Origin: Ktedonobacter sp. 13_1_20CM_4_53_11
GTDB taxonomy: Bacteria; Chloroflexota; Ktedonobacteria; Ktedonobacterales; Ktedonobacteraceae
Reading direction: 5' to 3'
DNA: 5,961 bases
Assembly: GCA_001919995.1 (NCBI GenBank)
Contig: MNIY01000004.1
Coordinates: 4,562-10,522, forward strand
Shown: in pieces, positions 1 to 4,762 of the stretch
Position numbering within the stretch: position 1 is the first letter of the stretch
Layout: each line of letters opens with the position of its first letter
The notes under the pieces: model-generated
What the model saw: the letters and a program-made list of their open reading frames with translations, nothing else
The model's database searches: none
Told to the model about the DNA's origin: nothing
Made by a program: the position numbers and the translations under genes

Positions 1-282
1 CGTGAACTGACAGGGTTTCCGGTGGAATACCCGACCGCATGTAGCCCGCAAGCCTGGGCCAGCGGGGCGCCGCTCTTGCTTTTGCGCGCGATTCTTGGCC
101 TGGAACCGGTCGGTGACCACCTTCTCGTTGATCCAGCTTTACCGGCAATGCTCGGCCAGATCGAATTGCTCGACATCCCGGGACGTTGGGGTCGCGTCGA
201 TGCCTTCGGCCGGGGGAGAGTGGATACATCAGCAATGGAAGACAGTCGCCAGTCAGGTAAGGGAAAAGACGAAACGCAATAA
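1..282 (+). CDS. Amylo-alpha-1,6-glucosidase (glycogen debranching type), C-terminal end
   Basis: The frame is open from base 1 to the TAA at 280-282, giving the last 93 residues; the start lies outside the window. The stretch PVEYPTACSPQAWASGAP followed by LLLLRAILGLEP (about residues 8-37 of the visible part) is the typical C-terminal signature of bacterial amylo-alpha-1,6-glucosidase/GDE-type (alpha/alpha)6-barrel proteins, which cut alpha-1,6 branches or related glucosidic links in glycogen-like glucans in the cytoplasm. The domain then ends in a short beta-like region (HLLVDPALPAMLGQIELLDIPGRWGRVDAFG), and a hydrophilic, probably disordered tail of about 25 residues follows. The family assignment comes from remembered sequence patterns. 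The catalytic acids are not in the visible part, so activity cannot be judged. It converges on the membrane-protein gene at 465-875. With the GH15 gene at the other end it hints at alpha-glucan or trehalose metabolism nearby. Confidence 0.8.
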   Translation, partial: RELTGFPVEYPTACSPQAWASGAPLLLLRAILGLEPVGDHLLVDPALPAMLGQIELLDIPGRWGRVDAFGRGRVDTSAMEDSRQSGKGKDETQ

Positions 283-407
283 CAGATACAGATTCGAAAC
301 CAACCGGGTCGCCGCCCACGAACGAGCACAACAAAAGGATGACCTTCGAGCAGATCAATTTATAATGGCCAAAGCGAAACGTCAGGCTAGATAGGTGAGT
401 GGTTAGT

Positions 408-449
408 TTAGCTCCCCACGATAGTTTTGCGGTGGTCGTGGGGAGCTAA
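408..449. terminator. Perfect 14-bp inverted repeat, probable bidirectional terminator
   Basis: TTAGCTCCCCACGA at 408-421 is exactly reverse-complementary to 436-449, with a 14-nt loop. It lies between two convergent genes: 126 bp after the stop of the debranching enzyme and 15 bp after the stop of the minus-strand membrane protein. The stem is GC-rich enough to be stable. Neither side carries a clear T-run, so it is not a textbook intrinsic terminator. Termination of the minus-strand gene is the likeliest role. The interval 283-407 shows nothing else I can support. Confidence 0.5.
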
Positions 450-464
450 GCCAAAAGAGGGCGT

Positions 465-875
465 TTAACTTGTAGCGCCTGCGGTCTCCCTCGCAGTACC
501 GAAGGCCTCCCTCACACCGGGGAGCATAACATAAAGCAGGATGACGCCATTGAGCAGGAAGGACACGCTGACATCCTGCCAGGTGGATGAACCAAGCATG
601 GCGACGAAGTCGAGCGTGAGTTCGAAGAGGGTGATGATAACCAGGAAGAGCCATGCGGCTGGATCAACCCGCCAGAGCATTTGCACCAGCCAAATGTATA
701 CCCAGACCATCAACCCCCACATCAGGGCATACCAGAAGCTGAACGTTCTGAAGGCTACGGGGCCGACAAAGAAGGGAAGGATCCCTAAGAACTGGAGCGC
801 ATTGATGGCCGCCAGGACAGCAGCGACACCAGCCAGGATGGCGAGAATAGTGACACCAACAGGACGTTGTTTCAT
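465..875 (-). CDS. Small four-span membrane protein, paralogue 1 (unknown function)
   Basis: A 136-residue integral membrane protein. I chose the ATG at 875-873 because AAAGGAGT lies 7 nt upstream on the minus strand and because the protein then begins MKQRPVGVTILAIL, matching the RKRPTGVTAIAVL start of the paralogue at 3404. An in-frame start at 965 would add 30 residues with no Shine-Dalgarno support and would overlap the promoter-like module. Hydrophobic segments lie at about 8-37, 45-68, 73-94 and 103-120. The C-terminus is PGVREAFG, a VRxAF ending shared by all three paralogues here. This type (short basic N-terminus, R-P-x-G-V-T motif, four spans) is common in Chloroflexota, actinobacteria and archaea and is usually annotated as hypothetical or DUF. 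No catalytic residues are evident and no function can be given. Expression probably comes from module A, whose -10-like box ends 60 nt upstream of the ATG. Confidence 0.85.
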   Translation of the reverse strand: MKQRPVGVTILAILAGVAAVLAAINALQFLGILPFFVGPVAFRTFSFWYALMWGLMVWVYIWLVQMLWRVDPAAWLFLVIITLFELTLDFVAMLGSSTWQDVSVSFLLNGVILLYVMLPGVREAFGTARETAGATS

Positions 876-935
876 GAGATTACTCCTTTCAATGATGAGG
901 GGAAAGACATCTATTTCTTTCCCATACACTGCTTT

Positions 936-1048
936 AAGTCTACACACGCGAGGCTGAGAATACATCGCGTGAACGCACTATTTTTGCCCGCTATCAGAAG
1001 GGATTTGAGTTAAGGAAAGTCGGCCCATCCAGTGTGAATACACTAGGA
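936..1048 (-). promoter_or_regulatory. Regulatory module A (copy 1 of 4)
   Basis: Read on the minus strand: distal box CTAGTGTATTCAC from 1046, second box AAAAATAGTGCGTTC from 985, GATGT at 966-962, exactly 18 nt, then GTAGACTT at 943-936. The TAGTG cores of the two boxes are 65 bp apart. The same arrangement recurs at 2983-3094, 3135-3247 and 4549-4660. Here the distal box is a perfect dyad, AGTGT-GAAT-ACACT on the plus strand (1031-1044). It lies upstream of the minus-strand gene starting at 875. I read it as promoter plus operator: the 18-nt-spaced GATGT/TAGACT pair could be the -35/-10 and the boxes could be activator sites. That role is inference; the repetition is seen directly. Confidence 0.7.
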
Positions 1049-1103
1049 TGAACACACCACGTGAACCACTTCTATCATGTGACGATTTGTTATCGCAGCA
1101 GTC

Positions 1104-1132
1104 AAAAATAGTATATTCTACATTTGAATATC
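1104..1132 (-). terminator. Weak hairpin plus T-run after the oxidoreductase gene
   Basis: On the minus strand, immediately after the TGA stop at 1136-1134, ATATTC (1131-1126) pairs with GAATAT (1118-1113) across a 7-nt loop, followed by ACTATTTTT. The stem is short and AT-rich, so this is at best a modest intrinsic terminator, but its position and T-run are right. Confidence 0.4.
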
Positions 1133-1133
1133 T

Positions 1134-2561
1134 TCACCGAGATAGTAGAACAGGGGGCGATTTGATGTCGCTCCACAACTGCGGCAGTGGTGCCAGGCCC
1201 AGCTCACGAACCAGCTTCTGCGCCGCCATCCCCGCAGCCTCCGTGAACGTCGGGTATGCCAGTTGCAGTTCGGCCAGTTGCTCGACTCTCATGCCGCTTG
1301 CCATGCAGGCTGCCACCATCTGAATGATTTCGACCGAGTATTCCCCTATGACGTGCGCTCCCAGGATATATCGGCGACGACGTTCGACGATCAGTTTGCA
1401 GAATCCTTCCGGATGGGCATCGACTACAGGACGCAGTAAGTCATCATACTGCACAACCGCAACGGCACAATCGTACTGCTGGCGGGCCTCGGCCTCGGTC
1501 AATCCGACGCTGGCGTATTCCGGGTCGGTGAAGCTGCCGCTGGGCACAATCTCATGCGTGAAGCGATGGTACGACCCAAGCACAGCATTTTCGGCAGCAA
1601 TTCGGCCCTCATAGCGGGCACTCTGCACGAGCATACTCTGCCCGTTGATGTCTCCTGCCGCGAAGATGTGTGGCACGTTGCTCTGCAGGTAGTCGTTGAC
1701 CGGGATATAACTGTGGGCTGTCTCCACGCCAGCGGCAGCCAGATTGAGCGCATCCACGTTGCCAGGCCAACCAGTCGCAAAGAAGACCGCGTCTACTCTC
1801 AGGCTGGCGGGACGCTCCTGCTTGCAGTAGTGCAGGCGAATGCCGCCATCGACCTTTTCCAGCCGCTCGGTTCCGGCACCGGTAATGACCGTCATGTGTT
1901 GCTTCTGGAAGGCATCGGCCAGTGTCACCGCGATATCCTCATCTTCCTGGGGAAGAAGCCGCGGGGCAAGCTCGAGCAGGTACACCTGGCAGCCGAAATC
2001 CTCGAGGATCGACGCCAGTTGGCAGCCGGTGGCTGCTCCACCAACAACCGCTACGCTCGCGGGCAACTGCTGGAGTGACCAGATGTCGCTGTACGTCAGG
2101 GCCAGTTCGGCCCCGGGTATCGGCAGTTTGCGCCCTCGCCCACCCACAGCGATGATGATCTTGTCCGCCTGCCACGTTCGCCCGGAGGCCTCGCCCACCG
2201 TCTGCTGATCGAGAAACCGTGCCGGACCAACTCCTTCGATGAGCTCTATGCCGGTACTGCGTATATACTCTGACAGGTGTTTTTTCTCATGGGCATAGTT
2301 CGCGACACGCCTGGCATTGGCTAACACAGCGGCCAGGTCGATCTGGGGGCGCGCTCCCTGTAACCCAAAGGTCTCCCAGGAACCCGCATCGCGGGCCAGC
2401 CGTGCGGCGCGGGCGAGGGTGCGTACCGGTGCCGGACCCTCGTTAATGCTGGTCCCTCCCACGCGCTTGCTCTCTATCAACGTCACATCGGCCTGCAACT
2501 CGCGAGCCTGCAACGCCGCATTTAACCCGGCGGGTCCTCCACCTAACACAATCAACTTCAA
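1134..2561 (-). CDS. FAD/NAD(P)-dependent oxidoreductase, lipoamide-dehydrogenase/MerA-like fold without redox cysteines
   Basis: 475 residues, the usual length of class I pyridine nucleotide-disulfide oxidoreductases. Seen: the FAD-binding GGGPAG at 7-12 with an acidic strand end at E30; the nucleotide-binding VVGGAATG at 172-179 with E197, which by family precedent favours NADH over NADPH; AAGD at 301-304, the motif that contacts the FAD ribityl; and a C-terminal dimerisation domain from about 340. The position of the redox pair CxxxxC reads S38-INEG-P43, so both cysteines are gone. The C-terminal His of the usual HPTxxE is Tyr436, with Glu441 kept. It should therefore bind FAD and NAD(P)H but cannot run dithiol chemistry as lipoamide dehydrogenase, MerA or glutathione reductase do. 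A direct hydride transfer to a small acceptor such as a quinone is possible, as known for cysteine-less LpdA-type proteins. The start is TTG at 2561 with AAGGAGGAG 5 nt before it. The cyclase remnant ends 21 bp upstream, so both probably share the transcript from module B. Confidence 0.85.
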   Translation of the reverse strand: MKLIVLGGGPAGLNAALQARELQADVTLIESKRVGGTSINEGPAPVRTLARAARLARDAGSWETFGLQGARPQIDLAAVLANARRVANYAHEKKHLSEYIRSTGIELIEGVGPARFLDQQTVGEASGRTWQADKIIIAVGGRGRKLPIPGAELALTYSDIWSLQQLPASVAVVGGAATGCQLASILEDFGCQVYLLELAPRLLPQEDEDIAVTLADAFQKQHMTVITGAGTERLEKVDGGIRLHYCKQERPASLRVDAVFFATGWPGNVDALNLAAAGVETAHSYIPVNDYLQSNVPHIFAAGDINGQSMLVQSARYEGRIAAENAVLGSYHRFTHEIVPSGSFTDPEYASVGLTEAEARQQYDCAVAVVQYDDLLRPVVDAHPEGFCKLIVERRRRYILGAHVIGEYSVEIIQMVAACMASGMRVEQLAELQLAYPTFTEAAGMAAQKLVRELGLAPLPQLWSDIKSPPVLLSR

Positions 2562-2582
2562 TTCTCTCCTCCTTCCAGTATA

Positions 2583-2816
2583 CTAAGCATTGTCATCTTC
2601 CTCCATCTTACGTAAAATGGCGCGCGCGGGAGCACCATCACTGCCGTCAATTTTGACCGGGAGGCAGATCAGCTCATACGTTCCAGGTTCGACCTGTGAA
2701 AGATCGAGACCCACAATTGCGCGCTTCTTGTGCTCAGCCGAGCACAAACCGAAGAAATTGACGAGCCATCCGATGGCAGATGCCGAGTTGCCCTCCCGAA
2801 AAAATGAGATAAACAC
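2583..2816 (-). pseudogene. 3' fragment of a cyclase-family (kynurenine formamidase-like) gene
   Basis: The last 42 residues (from about 2711 to the TAG at 2585-2583) read GLDLSQVEPGTYELICLPVK followed by IDGSDGAPARAIL. I recognise this as the C-terminal strand and tail of the cyclase/kynurenine formamidase-like family (metal-dependent amide or lactone hydrolases, normally about 200-260 residues). The preceding 35 codons, from a GTG at 2816, do not resemble the family. A TAG stands in frame three codons upstream of that GTG. The metal-binding HxGTHxD motif of the family's N-terminal half appears nowhere in the 2817-2990 region. The gene therefore seems to have lost at least its first 80 percent, leaving an open tail of 77 codons. 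It is 21 bp upstream of the oxidoreductase, probably its former operon partner. Translation of the remnant cannot be excluded, but a working enzyme is unlikely. Confidence 0.6.
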
Positions 2817-2982
2817 GTCATCCTATGTAAATGATCAAACCGCACGTGTTACTGAGCAGACAGGTTTCTTGCCTTGCTCCTGTACCATTCCTCAAGCAAG
2901 TGTCTGGTGGCGTTCATGCTTGAGTTACACGCTCTATTGATCTCCGTGAATCATCGCGAAGGACATAAAAGGCTTCAGTGTG

Positions 2983-3094
2983 AAGTGTAGTTTGTCAGGA
3001 GCGAGAACACATCCAGTAAACGCACTATCTTTTTACGCTTTTGCAGCGATGAGCACTCGATCCGGATATATCGAGCAATGTGTTTGCACTAGTG
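2983..3094 (-). promoter_or_regulatory. Regulatory module B (copy 2 of 4)
   Basis: Minus strand: distal box CTAGTGCAAACAC from 3092, second box AAAGATAGTGCGTTT from 3032, GATGT at 3013-3009, 18 nt, then CTACACTT at 2990-2983. The TAGTG cores are 64 bp apart. It faces the cyclase remnant and the oxidoreductase. The -10-like box is 167 nt from the remnant's GTG and about 420 nt from the oxidoreductase TTG, a long leader consistent with deletion of coding sequence in between. A short dyad, CTTCA-GTG-TGAAG (2973-2985), overlaps the -10-like end. Confidence 0.7.
3056..3075. repeat. Short inverted repeat between the two boxes of module B
   Basis: CTCGAT (3056-3061) and ATCGAG (3070-3075) form a perfect 6-bp dyad with an 8-nt centre. 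It lies in the spacer between the distal and proximal boxes of module B and has no counterpart in the other three modules that I can see, so it may be chance or a separate operator. Confidence 0.3.
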
Positions 3095-3134
3095 GGTGCC
3101 TTCACAAGCTGATACGATCCTCGAGGTTCCTGAC

Positions 3135-3247
3135 TACCGGTGCAAATATACCAGGTAGCCCTACTGGTTCAGGTGATTACCTGTTTCCCTGGTACCCAAA
3201 GATAGTGCATTCTGAGGATGTGCTCATATTCCTGGGCAAGTACACTT
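3135..3247 (+). promoter_or_regulatory. Regulatory module C (copy 3 of 4)
   Basis: Distal box ACCGGTGCAAATA from 3136, the least conserved of the four, then second box AAAGATAGTGCATTC from 3198, GATGT at 3217-3221, 18 nt, and GTACACTT at 3240-3247. The core spacing is 65 bp. The -10-like segment is embedded in the dyad CAAGT-AC-ACTTG (3237-3248). It shares an extra 17 bp with module D immediately upstream of the second box (CTGTTTCCYTGRYAYCC; 3181 here, 4594 in D). It lies 70 nt before the leader ORF and 156 nt before the first tandem membrane-protein gene. Confidence 0.7.
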
Positions 3248-3317
3248 GTAACCGTGACCGGTGTGCTTTCCGTGAGGAAATGTTTAGCGGAGTCATGCTG
3301 GCTTGGAGGGTACTTTT

Positions 3318-3362
3318 ATGAGTGAAGCAATTGCAACAAAGCAACCTGAAGCAGGCAAGTAA
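3318..3362 (+). CDS. 14-codon leader ORF MSEAIATKQPEAGK
   Basis: ATG at 3318, TAA at 3360-3362. A good Shine-Dalgarno, GGAGGG, ends 7 nt before the ATG, and the ORF is the first translatable one after module C, 41 bp ahead of the membrane-protein start at 3404. The peptide is hydrophilic, with no run of one amino acid that would suggest classical attenuation. It may be a translated leader, or the stub of a gene N-terminus left by a deletion. Evidence is limited to position and ribosome binding site. Confidence 0.35.
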   Translation: MSEAIATKQPEAGK

Positions 3363-3363
3363 T

Positions 3364-3377
3364 TACTGGTGTACACC
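3364..3377 (+). promoter_or_regulatory. Isolated copy of the module box with a perfect palindrome
   Basis: TACTGGTGTACACC directly follows the leader ORF stop. Its first part equals the distal box of module D (TACTGGTGTA at 4549-4558), and GGTGTACACC is a perfect 10-bp palindrome. It has no second box, GATGT or -10-like partner at the module spacing, so it is at most an auxiliary operator about 27 bp ahead of the start at 3404. Confidence 0.3.
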
Positions 3378-3403
3378 TATCAGTTCGGAGTCAGGAGGAG
3401 ACT

Positions 3404-3823
3404 ATGTTAGACACGATATTTGAAGCGCCACGTAAGCGCCCTACCGGGGTTACAGCCATTGCAGTCCTGGTGTGCATTCAGGGCATCTTCAGGGTTCTGG
3501 CCGCTATCTTCTTTCTTTTGGGTGCTCTCTTAGGTGGGTGGGTGCTCACGACAAGTAGTGTCATTGTAGGTTTCCTCGCCGGGGTGCTTGTCCTGCTCTT
3601 AGGTCTCGCCTGGCTCTACATTGCCTGGGGACTATGGACGCTCAAGCGCTGGGCTTACTGGACGGCAGTGATCCTGTTGGCGTTCGATCTGCTGATCAGT
3701 TTATTCGGATTGACGCTACCCATCTCTGGAGTGTGGACGATTTGGGGCGGGGTAGTTCTTCCGGCTGTCGTTTTGATTTACTTTCTGGCTGCTCCCAATG
3801 TCCGTAGGGCGTTCCGTGGCTAA
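3404..3823 (+). CDS. Small four-span membrane protein, paralogue 2 (unknown function)
   Basis: 139 residues, ATG at 3404 preceded by AGGAGGAG with a 3-nt gap to the start. It begins MLDTIFEAPRKRPTGVTAI; the N-terminal EAPRKRP block recurs exactly in the gene at 4108. Hydrophobic segments lie at about 16-48, 53-77, 84-104 and 110-129. A loop motif LWTLKRWAYW (77-86) between the second and third segments is also identical in the 4108 protein and corresponds to MLWRVDPAAW in the protein at 465-875. The C-terminus is NVRRAFRG, again the VRxAF ending. The basic N-terminus and the KR in the loop suggest both face the cytoplasm. I know no function for the family. It is the first full-length gene after module C and probably heads an operon with the 56-codon gene 39 bp downstream and the third paralogue. 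Confidence 0.85.
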   Translation: MLDTIFEAPRKRPTGVTAIAVLVCIQGIFRVLAAIFFLLGALLGGWVLTTSSVIVGFLAGVLVLLLGLAWLYIAWGLWTLKRWAYWTAVILLAFDLLISLFGLTLPISGVWTIWGGVVLPAVVLIYFLAAPNVRRAFRG

Positions 3824-3862
3824 GTCGAATGGCACCTGTTGTAAGATTAGGAGGTATCGATC

Positions 3863-4033
3863 ATGGCTTGTCTTTTTGCACTATTCGCGGCAGCTTTCCC
3901 GCGCCTGGCATTGCTCATCGTCTGGTTGTTCACCCCGTTAGTCAACCGGGCATTTGAACTCGATATGGGCGCGTATGGAGGCAGCGCGGCTGCCAATCGA
4001 CGGCGTATGCCTGGGTACAATAGTACGTATTAA
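3863..4033 (+). pseudogene. 56-codon membrane-protein gene, probably internally deleted
   Basis: ATG at 3863 preceded by AGGAGG (7 nt gap), TAA at 4031-4033. The product begins with one hydrophobic span, MACLFALFAAAFPRLALLIV plus WLFTPLVNRAF (1-31), and then jumps to a polar tail with GAYGGSAAANRRRMPGYN. As I remember it, the N-terminal part matches a family of small membrane proteins of roughly 90-100 residues. In that family the RAF motif is followed by at least two more hydrophobic segments before a tail of the form LDxGxYGG...NR. Here RAFELDMGAYGG joins the two ends directly and in frame, so an internal in-frame deletion of about 40 codons is the simplest reading. Transcription and translation signals are intact, so a 56-residue peptide may still be made. 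The family match is from memory and untested. The gap to the next gene (4034-4107) holds nothing notable. Confidence 0.5.
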
Positions 4034-4107
4034 TTTGATACCTGATAACCATTTGTGCTCCATGCTTCCAAGATGGACTTGGAGCAGATTTGAATGTGAG
4101 AGGACCT

Positions 4108-4548
4108 ATGTCAGATACCCTACTGGAAGCCCCACGTAAACGCCCGCTACTCATCTCAATTATGGCCTTCATCCTGGCAGTGCAAGGCGTCGTCTGGTTT
4201 ATCCTCGGCTCCCTCGCCTTTGTTGCGGTGATCACCAATGGCAGTTTCAATGTCTACGGAGCCTCTGCTGCCGCCGATTCGCTAGACATCATTTCGGTCA
4301 CGGGGCTCGTTTCAGGAGTGCTCTACCTTTTCTTCGCCTGGGCGCTGTGGACACTCAAGCGTTGGGCCTACTGGGCAACGCTCCTCATTGAATTTCTTAA
4401 TATCATTGCAGGCGGTCTTCTCTTAACGCGTCCCAAAGCGCTCTACGCGCCAGGCGTAGGGCAAATTGCCCTCAGCTTGATCATTACCTTTTTCGTTCTG
4501 GCTTGTTTCCTGATATCGAGTAAGGTAAGAGAGGCGTTTGGAGTTTAG
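4108..4548 (+). CDS. Small four-span membrane protein, paralogue 3 (unknown function)
   Basis: 146 residues. I start it at ATG 4108, not at the TTG six codons upstream (4090), because MSDTLLEAPRKRP then aligns residue for residue with MLDTIFEAPRKRP of paralogue 2 and because GAGAGGA lies 4-5 nt before this ATG. Hydrophobic segments are at about 14-43, 61-81, 87-106 and 120-138. ALWTLKRWAYW (79-89) is shared with paralogue 2, and the ending is KVREAFGV. It differs from paralogue 2 by a longer first extracytoplasmic loop (about 43-60, containing NGSFNVYGASAAADSLD). The shared blocks keep visible nucleotide similarity, which suggests a fairly recent tandem duplication. No module lies directly upstream, so it is probably transcribed with paralogue 2. 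Function unknown. Confidence 0.85.
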   Translation: MSDTLLEAPRKRPLLISIMAFILAVQGVVWFILGSLAFVAVITNGSFNVYGASAAADSLDIISVTGLVSGVLYLFFAWALWTLKRWAYWATLLIEFLNIIAGGLLLTRPKALYAPGVGQIALSLIITFFVLACFLISSKVREAFGV

Positions 4549-4660
4549 TACTGGTGTAAACACGCTATCCAATCCACTCTGCCACGTTCCTGACTGTTTC
4601 CTTGACATCCAAAAATAGTGTGTTTTGAGGATGTCATTGCGCCTCTGGACAAGTACACTG
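4549..4660 (+). promoter_or_regulatory. Regulatory module D (copy 4 of 4)
   Basis: Begins directly after the stop of paralogue 3: distal box ACTGGTGTAAACAC from 4550, second box AAAAATAGTGTGTTT from 4611, GATGT at 4630-4634, 18 nt, GTACACTG at 4653-4660. The core spacing is 64 bp. The segment 4594-4660 aligns without gaps to 3181-3247 of module C. It lies 102 nt before the GH15 start. A TTGACA also occurs at 4602-4607 but has no -10 at a usual distance. Confidence 0.7.
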
Positions 4661-4762
4661 GGAGACAGGATAGTGAGCGCTTTCAACATGTCCACTGCTG
4701 AATGTGGTTCAGGGCTCTCTTTGCCACTGAATTTGTGAAGCACCACAGGAAAGGACAAACAT

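Larger units (their letters stand above)
2817..3317. other. Gene-poor divergent control region
   Basis: About 500 bp without a gene I can support. It separates the minus-strand oxidoreductase unit from the plus-strand membrane-protein unit and holds two oppositely oriented regulatory modules, B (2983-3094) and C (3135-3247), only 40 bp apart. The part at 2817-2970 contains no recognisable coding remnant in any frame and probably marks where the cyclase gene was lost. The 70 bp from module C to the leader ORF would be its 5' untranslated region. Confidence 0.6.

Noticed and set aside
95..394. 99-residue plus-strand open frame
   Set aside because: Overlaps the debranching-enzyme C-terminus in another frame and continues into intergenic sequence with no family resemblance.
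541..957. 138-residue plus-strand open frame
   Set aside because: Antisense to the small membrane protein at 465-875, which has a ribosome binding site and two paralogues in the window.
876..965. Upstream start at 965 for the membrane protein at 465-875
   Set aside because: The extra 30 residues have no counterpart in the paralogues, the start lacks a Shine-Dalgarno, and it falls inside module A.
1104..1119. AAAAATAGTATATTCT as a fifth copy of the proximal box
   Set aside because: It lacks GATGT and a -10-like partner at the module spacing, has no plus-strand gene after it, and is explained by the hairpin plus T-run terminator of the minus-strand oxidoreductase.
1554..2078. 174-residue plus-strand open frame
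   Set aside because: Antisense shadow of the oxidoreductase, whose own frame is supported along its full length by family motifs.
2849..2917. 22-codon minus-strand ORF (MNATRHLLEEWYRSKARNLSAQ) downstream of module B
   Set aside because: No convincing ribosome binding site and no recognisable relation to the cyclase family; a chance ORF is as likely.
2980..3321. 113-residue plus-strand open frame
   Set aside because: It runs across regulatory module B and all of module C, has no Shine-Dalgarno, is rich in Cys and Ser, and resembles no protein family.
4018..4045. AATAGTACGTATT before paralogue 3 as a further module
   Set aside because: Only a partial core match overlapping the stop of the 56-codon gene, with no GATGT-N18-STASACTK and no distal box at 64-65 bp.
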